A stretch of 64,000 bases of DNA from Dirofilaria immitis (lineage: Eukaryota; Nematoda; Chromadorea; Rhabditida; Onchocercidae). The first letter of the stretch is position 1, and each line of letters begins with the position of its first letter. The stretch spans positions 5,396,501 through 5,460,500 of the forward strand of contig JAKNDB010000087.1 of the NCBI GenBank assembly GCA_024305405.1, in the 5' to 3' direction. The notes below the pieces were generated by a model, which was not told where the DNA came from, ran no database searches, and worked only from the letters and a program-made list of their open reading frames with translations. Both the position numbers and the translations under genes were made by a program. This document shows positions 1 to 12,326 of the stretch, piece by piece.

Positions 1-3000
1 ATCGATTGTCGATAATTGATCATCCATTTTCTTTTCCAGCCAGTAAGTAACCAGAATTCCTTTACCCTAAAATAAATCAAGAAAACAATTCTTAGGTTTT
101 ATGAAAATTTCAAGACTATTTAGAAAACAGTTTGCATTATTAATTTCTCTTCAAATATTATAGGGCTGACAGATTTTCAAATTTCCGAATTTTTATGCTT
201 TCAATGAAATAATGAAATAAGTTTAAATATCGAATACCTTTATTTCTACCTTTCCCTTTCTTGACATATATAGAAAGGATAATGAACCAATAAAAAGTTC
301 CGAGCGTCTGAACTAATTTGTATTCTGCCGGAAAACTCGTGCTCTCCATTCTCGATGCTTCATTCACCTTAACAATATATTTATCTCAGTTCACTTCAAA
401 TAATTCGAGTCAAATCATAGAACACAAGTAACGTGAACATAAATGTTATTTCCAAATTTCTAATCATTTTTTTCCAAATTTTATGTAAGAGCGGAGCTTT
501 TTACTTTCTAAATAAGTCTTTCTGATCCTTCACCTCCCAGTTTCATACAAGTTCCAACAATTCCATTTTGAGAAATAAATGAAATAAGCACAAACCGTGT
601 CACCAAAAAGGCAATAGCGAGGTGACGTAAGTCCTACAACTCCGGCAGCTGCAGGACCAGTATGGAAACCCCAGCGACACTGTAGTTTGTCTGAGCGATG
701 TGGTACTTTATAACTGTCCAGGTACTACAATATTACATAATATATCTGACAAGCGATCAAAAAGTGATGTATGATTAATTTCAATGACAAAGAACAAACT
801 TCTAGAACAATTAATTCTGTCAAGTGTTAGAATAACCGAAATATTTTATAATATAAATAAATCAAAAAGATAATTTATATTAATAAATATCTCGGCACAA
901 ACACATGATTTGATAATATAAAATTATTTTAATTCTTATTTCTGAAACTAATAAGTCATTTGTTCAAATATAATACTTTCTTATTTCTAATTTTATAATC
1001 ATGTGAATTATTCAAATATAAATATAAACATCGTTTAATTGTCAATCGTCATATTTGTGAAGTTGTTAAAATAACTAAATAATCATTTCCGGTAACACCA
1101 ATTAGCTGTAATATTATCAAGATCCTTTCTTAATGTGATATTAAATTTCTGAAAAGTTACATTTGATCCTCGGAATTAGAAGTTGTTGAAACGTCGTAAA
1201 CATCTTCATAATAAAAAGGATTGTTATCTGTTGAAGATCAATCATTCATTCCTCATTTTTCATTCATTTCATTCCTTACTATTATCACTTCCAAACTCAC
1301 TCTATCAATTTCTAATACAATAAGATTCAGATAACTTCCCCAATATTAAAAAGAAATTCAAAATATCAATTGCATTATCGATATTCATCAATTGTTTTGT
1401 GCACTGTAGTTACGATGAATAAAGTTCATCATAAAAAACTCCGTTACGCAACAAAATCTGTATCCCAATCTTCCAATTCCTCAAGAACAAATAAACTTCC
1501 ACGACACTACGAATTAATAAGAAAAATTTTTATCAGCTGATGAAAGAAATAAATCATTATAAAATAAATTTTTTCATTCTTATTCGAAATGACTAACTTT
1601 TCTCATATCTAATGCAACATCAGCAATGCATTGAATATGCTTGGCACCATTTTCTTCGGGTATTCCCGAAACAACCATGTAGGCGTCACCAATTGTTTCC
1701 ACCTGACATTGGGAAATTTGTTACAAAACTGAACTTTAGTATTAATATAATTTTATAACCTTATATGCGCCGTTACGATTAATGCACTCATCAAAACCAC
1801 TGTATAAGCCATTTAGCATTGTAACTACTTCCAAAGGTGTTGAAGAAGAGCAAATGTTTGTGAAACCAACAATATCCGAAAACAACACAGTCGCCATTTC
1901 AAATAATTTAGGCGGAACGGAATGACCAAGCTTGAGTTCATTCGCAACGTATCTTCAAATAACTAAAAGTGAATTATATCGCGAAAACAGAAGCTCCATT
2001 TAAACTTACGAACCAATAATTAAATGATAATAATTCAAAAATCTTACGGCGGAAGCAATTGCGACAATAATTTATCGGCTCGAGTATTCGCCTCTTCAAG
2101 CATTGCAGTTCGATCAGCGACTAGCTTCTCCAGATTTGTGGCATATTGCTCCATTACTGACATCATTTGGTCAACCAAACTACCTTTTCTATTAAATGAT
2201 AATAATTAAAATCAAGTAGGTTTCAAAATAATGTAACAAAGAACTGTGTTATTTACTAAATAATCTATTCGTCAAAATAACGGACACTTTTAGAACCATC
2301 TTTGTATTCAACTGAACACGTCGTATTGTCGGTCTAACTTCCAAATTTTCAGACCAGCAATCCTCTAGAAGCGCACATAGATCAGGATGTACATTTCGGG
2401 AATGAATTATACGGGGTGGAAATGTTCTGTTTCCATCCGATATTATATCCACCAGTTCTATAATTCCATAGCAATGTCGTCTGCATTACGTTACTTCTCG
2501 CTTTTCATTACAAGTGAATTTAAAAATGAATTTAACTCTGAATGACATGAATAAATGGCGATGTTTTTGCGAAAAATATTGGTAGTTCCAAAGAATTCAG
2601 AAACTGTAGAAAAATCAAACTATAAAATACAGATCTGAATAAGCTATTATCAATGACAATGTGAGAAATAAAGGGAAAGTATATGAAAAATGTCCATTAC
2701 CATTGATATCTGTGTTTTCTGGAAAAGGCAGCGATCGGAAAAGAATTTCATACATGACCATCCCAAATGAATAGATATCGCCAGCTTGTCGGAGAACTTT
2801 TGATTGCTTTTTCCATTCTTGGTCCTTTACAGATCGCCGATTTAATTCTCGATTTTTCAACATTTCAGGTGCACAATAAAGTACAGCTGCAAAAATAATG
2901 ATATAATCGTAAGTTGTTCTAATATAAAAAGAAATAAAAATGAAAAAGAATACAAAAAAGTCTGAGATAACATTAAATAATTCAGTCAGTAAGATAAATT

Positions 3001-6000
3001 TGTGAAAAGTGAAGCTTGAATACTATACGCATTCTCATGACATATGACGACTTTATTTGAATAATAAATGAAAACTATAATCTGTTTAATCACGTAGAAA
3101 TTTCAAGGAATTACAATACGCAGTTTTTGCAAAAAAGCATACATGTTCTTTGCGTAGGCCCACTTCTGTCATCATCCGAAGTAACTGCATTCACAGAAAT
3201 CAAGCCTTGCTTTTCCCAGCGTTCAATTGGATTTGCAATCCCGAAATCAGTTAATTTTACCATCCAGTTACGATCGATCAAACACGCCCATGGTGACAAG
3301 GATCCGTGGTAACCAATTGGTGAAGCGTGCAAATATTCCAAACCCTGAATTGAGCACAATTATGGCCTCTTTGTAGTCTGAAATTTATTAGGAAAGTTGA
3401 GTAATTTAAAAACAATGGTACTACTCAGTTTTCGACATACAAAATATTTTTGGGGAAAAAATATTTGAAGAGATAAACAATGTTCAAAAACACATAATTC
3501 ATCTCTTATCCATAGGGTCAAAAATTTTTAATTAAAGGCCAAGATTATTGCTACCAAGGATTTTACTTCATTGATTACCTGTGTAATATCACGTACAAAT
3601 GCTGCATGAAATTTTTCATCCAGGGTCAAATTTTGATTATAAATAATGTCCTGAAAATTTGTAATTTTTATATTTATACTTGTTACTTTGAAATTAAATC
3701 AATTAGAAAGATTGCTATACCTGTATAGTTCCTCTTGAGCAAAATTTCCAAATTAGGAGCATATTTTCACCTTGATTAAATACCATTCCAATAAATATGT
3801 TCAAATTATCGTGTACTGCTGCCTTCATCTGTGAATATCAGAGGCAAGGTAAAAGTGACAAATAACACAGGAAAGAGATGAGATTTTGAAATAAATTAAT
3901 AATTAAAATCATATTTATTTTTAAGCAATAATTTTAGCTCATAGAGAAATATAAAGGAATTGAACTTTCATGAAATTATAAAAAATTACTTGAGTGAGGA
4001 GCTTCAGATCTTCGCGACCAAATTTTATTGGACGTCGCTGTGGATATAAATGATAGGTAACGTGAGTATTAACACCAACAATTGCATGCTTTTTTGCGCA
4101 ATACTTAATTCACTCATTTTTGTGGTCGAACTTCCTATTGACTTCTAAAATAAAGTTTTTAGAAATGTTACCTTTATTAAGCATTCTTAGCATTCTTTTC
4201 TTAGCATTCCTTTATTAAGCATTTTTTTCTTTTATTCTCTACTTGCTAGTTCAACTGGTTTGCTTATTCAGCTATTTGCTGACTATAGGAGAATGATTTC
4301 ACTGAGACCAGCACGAAAGAGTATAAATCGTGTAATCCTTGAATGAAAAAGCAATAAGATTATGGGATTGAATAATTTACAAGAAAATGAAGACCTAATT
4401 GCAGCAATAAGATTATGGGATTGGGATTCTTAATAATAAATTAAAAATTATTAAGAAACTACCATTGACTTCAATTGTTCTTCGTCCAATATTTTGACAT
4501 CATCCTTGTATATACGCCATGGCATTTTACGAAGAGAACGAGATTCGCTGCGAAATAATACGAAGTTTTTAGAAGGACATGCAAAAAAATCTAGATTTTC
4601 TCTAATGAGTAAACTTATACTTACCAATATCGATAAATGAAATAAAATAATAAGAAAAGCACAGCAAGTGTAAGTAGTACGCTGCCAAAAATAATTTCTA
4701 TCATATAGAGCACTTCTCATTACGAAAACCGCAAGCAGGTTCATCAGCTGGCAACAAACCGTCATGACTAGGCCAGAATCCCGTTATCATATCCGTAACC
4801 AACTGGAATTAGTCTCAAAATTTCCGGTACGTTATACAGAAGATGTATATGGAGATACATTTCAATCCATTTGTAATAACTAATTTAAAAACTATTTTGT
4901 TCCTTTATATTTTATAATTTTTTTTGGACAGTACTGATTATTAGTTGGTGAAGTTTATAAAGTCTAGATTCATCTCACATTCAACAAATGATACCATATG
5001 TTGCAGACCGGCACTGAAAAGTTTTTATTTACAATAATATGCAGCAAGAAGTTACTATTAAAAATCAAGACCTTTGATATTATTAGATTGGTCTATCTTC
5101 GTTTCAGAAACCTTACACTTACCAGATCATAACAACCGAACTTATTGAGTAGCCCGTCACAATTTGGTTTCAGCTTTGCGCTCATATTAACGATTTTTGA
5201 GATTTTTTTCCCATTTGATGGCACATAAAAGCTGCCAAATTTGGCACGCGATCTGCTAAATCATCCATCATAACTGAACCTGTCGTGCCTCCTACAAATA
5301 AGATTTTTGGATTATTCTTTTATTGTAATATGAGAAAAGCAAAATGATTAGAAACCTTCAAACTGTAGACGTCTCATCTTATTCCATATAAGTTTGCCAT
5401 CACTTAAAGATGAAGGATCGTGCGTTTCGTTGAAAAGCGCTCGTATGGCGTATGCATATAAGATCAGTGCGTCATATATATGTAAGTAGGAATAGATGTT
5501 ATCCTGAAGTGTAGTGTTTGAGTTAAGAAGCTTTTAAATGATAAAATGATGTTTTTCTAATTCTTCTTCTGTCTCGGGAAATTTCCAGTTCAGCATTTAG
5601 CCATTTACGACATGATAATAAATACTTCGTTCACCAGGAATAATATTTTCGTTAATAGAAGCACCGTTACAACAGATATTAGCTAATGGCAAGCAAATGT
5701 TTTGCTAGCGAGATCGGTAAGATCTGCTATGTAGTTATCTCGATTATGTGAGCAACAGAATTTCGTCGAATTAAGCACTACTGCATAGATTCATTCGTTT
5801 TTTTTTGTTTTAGTTGATTCATAAAATTGTATTTCCTTACCAAATCCAAAACGTTTCGCGACAAGCCTCTCGATTCAATTTTAGCCAAAAATTTAGTGAC
5901 ATATTCGCTATCAAACCGGTCGCATCATCAATATAAAATTTATTATATTATTAATTCCGCTTTTAAAAAGCTACATTCATTCAATCCAAATCGATGAAAA

Positions 6001-9000
6001 GCGAAAGAAGGAATTGATATATCATTTACATCATCGTATTAAAGACTAGATGCGTCGTACGTTTTCATCGATGTTTCTGATCTGGGAATTTAGAACTCCT
6101 TTGCTTAAATCTTAATCTGAGTCCTAAAAGTCAGTGAAATACTAAATAGTAAAGCGAAATAATGAAATCGTAAGGGAAGAAGAATAAGTGACAGAAGATT
6201 ATCAGCAGCATGAGTCGCAATTTCCAATTTTCACTATCATATTATTTATTCTAGGCTTCATATTGTTCCAGAAGAAATTCTAGGCCAATATCTTGGAATC
6301 CTATTGCTCTAGACCGTAAACTAAAGCTAAGAGCTAGTAAATATCTTTCTATTAACTCTTATTATCATTTTTTCACTTCTAATAGTAGAATAAATCGAAA
6401 TCCTTTTTTAAATCCGAAAAACTCTTAAAATATGTACTATAATAACATTTTCATAGTGGTCCCTCACTTTTTGCATTATTTCACCAGCGGCACCAAGCCA
6501 GGGTAGAGCGTCATTTTTTCCATCCCGAATCCACGGTAATATGTATACAAAATCATGCGAGTGCATGCCGACATTGTAGGTTGCTGCCATAAACTCTCTA
6601 CTCATATTAAGCATTGATGAGAAGGAGCAAATTATGACTGTAAAGATTAAAATTGAATTACGATTTGAAAAATGAAGTATTACGAATATTTTTTCTTTGT
6701 ATTATGAATTAAACTATTAATTCTGTAGATTTCTTTTATAAGAAGAGATCATCATCTCATTAATTCCATTCAATATTCTTAATTTGATAAAATTTTTTAT
6801 AATTTTTTTATTATGAATAATTATAGTTGATAAAGTGGTTGTTTAAGAAGAAATAATATTGTCATTAAAAAATATCGAAATATTACAGTTATTAAGATTT
6901 TGTAATATTAAGAGAATAAAAGGCGCACAGTCATTTAAAAAATACGAAAAAAATTTTTAGGAAAAAAATTCTAATTTTTCGAAAGAATAAAAATTTTTTT
7001 AAAGGTTTAGATTTACGAAGTAAAATCGAACAAATTCTTTTTCCAGTCAAAAATTTACTTCTAGCGCTATTGCGAAGCTGGCTTAGCAAGCCGCTTGCAA
7101 TCATTTCTTCCGATGTAGAATTCATCTCGAACACCACCTTTTTAGTACAATTATTTGTCGTCTTTTAGCACCTCTTCCAAAGTTAACACGCCATCAGCAA
7201 TTCCAATATTTGTTACTACTGCTACCTAAACACTGACAATCAGCGATCAATTTTTTTAAAAAGTATCACTAAAAGATATGGTCTCGTCACTTCTGAAAAA
7301 AATTTAAGTAAGAAGAGTCCCTAGACTAATCAAATCTTTTTCATAGTGAAAACAATTGCAGAAACAATTTTATTTGTTCGTAGCATACTAGCTAAAACTT
7401 ATGTTACTTAATTGATCGAAATAAAATCAAAATCAATCAAGCTTTATTGTTATCAATAGTCAGGGTAACAGGATAAAACGTAGGCGCTGGTGAATATCAT
7501 CATTTATTCGTATAATATTCTATCATATCATTATTATTATCATTTATCTACTAACATTATTTTTAATTTTTTTCATTGATTATTTCAAAAAGAAAAAGTA
7601 TTAATATAATAATAGTAATGAATGGTGATAATCATAATTTATAATGATCAATGCATGATTGTTGTTGAAGCTCGACAATGATCCGTCCGCAAATCCAACG
7701 ATTGATGGCGAAAGCCGAGAATTTTAGTTGTATACAAGTATATCAAAAATGAAATGGAAAATGTTAGTAAAATCAAAGAGTTTAGCCATTACATGAGGAA
7801 TGCTAAAGTAACAAAGAAGATTAAAACGGGAAGAGAGTCAAAGGATTTAAAAGGAAAGATCGAGGAGCTCAGTTCGCAACTAAGTACCGTTAGCATCAGG
7901 ATTCAACGAGCAATTTCAACAGTCCGACATCACAAGCGACAATTCGAAGGAATAGAGATAAAGCGACAGTGAGATGCAAAGCAGTAATAGTGGAAGAACG
8001 TCGATAGCAATAAAGAATATTATGACATCTAGATTCAAGCGACTGCTGGAATCTTTTGTTCCCTTACTGTGAGTTATTCATTTAATCCATATCATTGTTT
8101 AATTCGTACCGTTGTTTTAACTCATAATTCACTCCATTATGTAAGCGCAGTATTGCATTGTAACATTTCTAACTCTGTTTATATATTTTTGACTTACCGG
8201 CAACCTCCAATTAACAACAAGGAAGGGAGAGAATCCTCTCCTCTAATTCTGAAGGGAAAAAAGAAGAAATAAGTATATTTTTCTCAGCACCTATGGGAAC
8301 TTGGTTACGATTTCTGTCCGATTAATTTCTCACCAAAGAATCTCCATCCCGAAAGATAGCAATATCAGTTGCCGTTTTTTTTTCCGAAATGACTCGGTTC
8401 CGAGAGACAGGCGATGTGTACAAAGGAGAGGGACGTAATTAACGTACTAGGAATTGCTCATTGAAGCGAAATTACTGCAAGTTTCGATCTCCATCAAGGA
8501 CCATCAATATCTTAGTAATAATAGTTGCAGCATGCTGATTTCTTCAGTGTAATGCGTGTGCAGTCTTGGATATCTAAGAGCATCAGAAATCTGTTACTGT
8601 CAATTTCACGTGACCCTCTAAGAAGTTGTCTGGACAAAATTATCCAGTAACTATTTAGTAGGCTAGAATCCCATTCGTCATCAAAATAAACTAGACAAAT
8701 CACTCCACTGACTGAGAACGGTCACACAACATCAACAACGAGTCATGGAAGAGCTCTTAATCCATCAATTCTCACGGTTTCCAAAATAAGGTGAATTTTC
8801 CCATGTTAAGTCAAATTAAGCTATAAGTTCCAGTTTTGGTGGTTGTCTTCCACCAATTTCTTTCCCGCTTTGCAACCATATTTCCCTCAAGACGAAAAAC
8901 TTTTGTTCGCAGGAAGCTACTGCCTGCCAGAACGAGGCGATATCTGATCGCCTTTGAACCTTTCACTTTTGTTTTTTATCACTGAAGACATTTTTGGCAA

Positions 9001-11035
9001 ATTCTTTCGCAGTTGAGCATCTCGTTACCGCCCAATAATTTTATCTCTCATGCAGTAATGTGAATGTCCCGCCCGTCCGTTCTTCTTAACCATTATCTCA
9101 GATTAAAAATCACCAAAATAAAAATGTTTTTATTACTTTATTATGTGTCTGTATTCACAAAACTAGAAGTGAAAAGACGAACATTGACATATTTTTCTCA
9201 AATATGTACTAGATATAACATTTATCATTTTTATAGCTTCACTGAAAACAGTAATTTTGAAATTATTACGTTAGATTAAATGGAACTGTCCCAACGTAAG
9301 TTAATCACACCTCACAGTATGTTAATAATTAACGGGTTTCTCTTATTGAAATGGAAGTTTTATGTTTTCCTATCTTAATATTTTAAGCAAATTAACCTTA
9401 AACCAATTGTAATGAGCTAAAAGAGCGGCCACAGCTTCAGCAATCGAATTCACATTCGTGAAGGAAACTCTGGCTAAAGTTCGATAAATTGTTTTGTCAA
9501 TCAAGCCATTAGTTGCTGTATATGATATAACAGGTGTATTCCAGAAAGTGGCCATTTTTGCAACTACATCTAGTTCTATAATAAAATTGCTAAGAATTTT
9601 ATTATAATAAAATTGCTAAGAATTTTATTATTGAATTAGCACTCAAATATTTGAACGAGAAATTAACTCGCAATGAAATATTTCCGAATATTTACAATAG
9701 CCGGCGACAGAATTCTTTGATGATTAGAACTGCCGATAAAAAGTTGATATTTCTCAGCATTGCAGTTTTATTAGCAATTTACACGCAGATAATAGATTTA
9801 ATAATGATCAAAAATGTTAGTATATTTATCATTAGGGTACATTTTTATTTCTCATAATAATTCATAGAAAACTTCTCGGTCATTGTTGGTTTATTTTAAT
9901 CTTCATAATAAATTTATGATCATAAATTGGTTATATAGGTAAACAAACCACTATTGCTGGTTTATTTCTTCAACCTTCTTTTAACAGTAAATCATAATTA
10001 TGAATGATTTTTTAACTATTTTTTGGATTTTTAATAACAAAATAAAAAACTATGTTAAAAATTGCTTCTTTCTTAGTGCAAATTTTATATAATGTGTAAG
10101 ATAAGTAGTACTATCAATTGTATTTGATAAATATTACACTTTATTAATACATAAATTAAGGATTTTAAATCAAAGAAAGAACAGAACCTGAAGAACAGTA
10201 GGGACCGATGAATGCACGAATCTTTTGTTTGTAATACATTTCCGCTGCGACTGCTGCACCTTCAAATGAATAACCACATCCCGGTCGAGACGAAATTCTG
10301 TAAAACATTATTCTCCATCAAAATTACGAACACTCAAAATTTTTCCTAAAACATTAAATTAAATTTCACTTCTAAGCTGCATTGTTTTCAAAATCATGTT
10401 GTTTAGCGTTTCTCTTCAAAACATTTTAATAGGCTGAATCAAAATTTGTCTGTTTCAATATCTCCTAAATTATAATCAAGAAATTTTAGTACATTGGCAT
10501 CCTAATTTTAACTGTTAAATGTTTATTGTATTATTGTATGATGAGAATTACGAATGCATATATTGATCACCAGACTGCTTCTTAAAATAGCTGAAAAATA
10601 GCTTACTCGATGTCAATTTTTCATCAATTATTCCATTTTCATAAAGATCTTCCAATGATACATTTAACATTTTATCTTCATTTGATAGAGTTCCAGCAGC
10701 ACCAATATGGCCCAATTTTAATTGTATTCGATCTCTTGTTATTTCCAATACCTGCAGTTTTATTGCATTAAATTTTCGCAGTTAAATCACTTCTTAAAAT
10801 TCTAAAGTTTTTGACCAAATTCATAGAACAACCTTATCGTCGTTAGTGTGTCCTAAAATATCCAATTTTTTATCAGTAGGACTGTTGAAGTCGGTGTTTC
10901 TATCCTCAAGCATTTCCATTGATGTATTAGTAAAATTCTGGAAGAAAAACTGTGGATCCTGCACATTTTTGTTTTACTTGTTACAATATTCGGAAGCAAA
11001 ATAAATATTGATAATTTGCACGAAATAGTTGGCAT
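1..11035 (-). CDS. gcy-28: Receptor-type guanylyl cyclase, GCY-28-like; 3' end outside window, with several frameshifts
   Basis: Single-pass membrane guanylyl cyclase making cGMP from GTP. The ATG at 11035 follows a TTTCAG acceptor and opens a signal-peptide-like stretch. Extracellular ANF-receptor-type ligand-binding exons: 10833-11035, about 10600-10751, 10187-10298, 9397-9575, 7059-7225, 6478-6637 (probably longer), 5841-about 5920, 5356-5503, 5123-5291. The membrane helix ([17 protein letters not shown]) lies in 4625-4802. Kinase-homology exons: 4463-4547, 3990-4144, 3721-3828, 3579-3650, 3143-3344, 2701-2886, about 2288-2457. It keeps [10 protein letters not shown] but has [16 protein letters not shown] where a kinase has HRD, so it is a pseudokinase. 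Dimerisation linker 2048-2188. Cyclase exons 1760-1952 ([11 protein letters not shown]), 1598-1702 ([13 protein letters not shown]), 596-713 ([11 protein letters not shown]), 288-367, 1-66. The Glu before TIGDAYM and the Cys of RYCLFGDTV are the GTP-selecting residues. The best family match is GCY-28/natriuretic-receptor type. Frames break near 10947, 7150, 5228, 4705 and 4092, and some exon phases do not join cleanly. Confidence 0.88.
7226..9396 (-). other. Long intron of the guanylyl cyclase gene
   Basis: At 2.2 kb this is by far the longest intron I place in the gene; most others are 0.1-1 kb. It separates two extracellular-domain exons. On the opposite strand it holds a 72-codon reading frame at 7754-7972 ([10 protein letters not shown] at its start). 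That frame is rich in Lys, Arg and Glu, looks like a coiled coil, and I cannot assign it to a family. The rest shows only A+T-rich sequence and a few short ATT runs. Confidence 0.6.
9578..9629. repeat. Perfect 26-bp tandem duplication at an intron end
   Basis: Two identical 26-base copies (9578-9603 and 9604-9629) lie back to back. The first copy ends one base from the AG acceptor of the guanylyl cyclase exon starting at 9575, so the duplicated segment is the 3' end of the intron. Confidence 0.85.
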
Positions 11036-11044
11036 TTCTGAAAC
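11036..11044 (-). promoter_or_regulatory. Probable trans-splice acceptor of the guanylyl cyclase gene
   Basis: On the minus strand GTTTCAG ends two bases before the proposed ATG at 11035. A splice acceptor directly upstream of an initiator with no visible coding exon before it is the normal layout for spliced-leader addition in nematodes. It could instead be an ordinary cis acceptor of a longer first coding exon. Confidence 0.45.
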
Positions 11045-12114
11045 TTCAAGAAAAATCAAATGATTCTTTTTCTAAATATTAAACCAAAGTAAAATAATTT
11101 CAACTTCATATCCGATTTAGTTTTTAAGCAAATTTTAGATTTAATTTTTATTTAAACAAAAGTTTCCAGTAGTGCTAGCAATGAATATCTCTTGAAAATT
11201 TCGACTTAAGCACAATATTTCCAAATATTTTCGTTATAAATTTAAAATTTTATAGTAGTGTAAAACTTTTTTTCCTTTATTAACGTTACAATCGGCAGAA
11301 CAAAGGTGTTCTTCAAGTAAGTGGAATTAAAGTGAAAATAAAATTATCACACGAGAACAGATTCATATGAGAACAGATTCAAAAAAGAATCCCATGAACA
11401 TTGAAAATACATTCACATCGTCACAATAACAGAATACGAGCAAAGAAATGAATTTTAGGTTGCGTATTCTTGAAAGCGAAGTATATAATTTATAAACCTT
11501 GAAGACTAATTTAATTATAGTTATCTGACAGGATATAATTTGCATTATCAACTACTATAATGAAAAGTCTTTTAAGTGCAAAACTTTCGTAATTTGAAAA
11601 AGAAATTATTGTGCATACGAAACATTAAGGAATGACCACAAATCCCTTTGACTCGAATCCCAGAGAATTACTTGCTAACTTCAAATATTGGGTAATATTA
11701 TAATATAACTCTTAGGATTGTTTATCCTTGACAGTTGAAATAATTTGTGTAAAAATAAAAATAAACATTATTAAAATTATTGACATTTTTGTTATTAAAA
11801 TCAATGAAAAGATTTCCATTCGATTTAACCGATATTGTCGGATAACAGGCAAAAGAAATTAGACAGTATCGAAAAGTAATAAAATCTCTGTTCGAAGCTT
11901 TACATAAACTTGGAAGTGGTGAGATACTTTATTTGAATCTTCATACAGATTATAACTTCAAGGATCTTCATGAATAGTATAGTGTTTCAATCATGCGATT
12001 ATAAGAGTTTGATGGAACCAGCTAGCTTATTGTAGAAAGTTGATGTTCGATGTCTAGATAGAATGGCGCTATCATAAACTCAGCGCTATTTAATTTAATC
12101 TAAAACGTCTGATA
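11045..12114. other. Intergenic, nothing recognised
   Basis: A+T-rich sequence upstream of the guanylyl cyclase start, presumably including its promoter. No RNA gene, repeat or protein-like exon was seen. Confidence 0.5.
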
Positions 12115-12326
12115 GAATTGAAAGGGAAACGGGTTAATATTCCCGTACCTGGACACGGAGATAAATGCTCATCGTGAGAATTTAGCGCGGTAACGCAAAT
12201 GAACTCGGAAACACTGAGGAAAGCCCCAGCCAGAGTTCTCTTTTCTGGTTAAGGAACGGACTCCCTGGAATCGGTTCAGCCGGAGATAGGGACGTTGTTT
12301 CCGTAAAGCGCCACGGTTCCTGTGGT
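12115..12326 (+). pseudogene. Fragment of large-subunit (28S) rRNA gene
   Basis: About 210 bp of much higher G+C content than its surroundings. It contains hallmark 28S blocks: AAAGGGAAACGGGTTAATAT, GTACCTGGACACGG, GAACTCGGAAACACTGAGG, AGAGTTCTCTTTTCTGG, CCCTGGAATCGGTTCAGCCG and GGAGATAGGG. These occur in the order found in eukaryotic 28S rRNA, on the plus strand. Both ends are abrupt and A+T-rich sequence resumes at once, so this is a dispersed truncated copy, not an rDNA unit. The identification rests on remembered conservation of these blocks; the source organism cannot be told by eye. Confidence 0.85.

Noticed and set aside
4190..4424. Short direct repeats (AAGCATT units; GCAATAAGATTATGGGATTG twice)
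   Set aside because: Real but small, within a cyclase intron, and without a pattern suggesting function.
12115..12326. Possible functional rRNA gene
   Set aside because: Only about 210 bp of 28S is present and flanking sequence is unrelated, so it cannot be a working rDNA unit.
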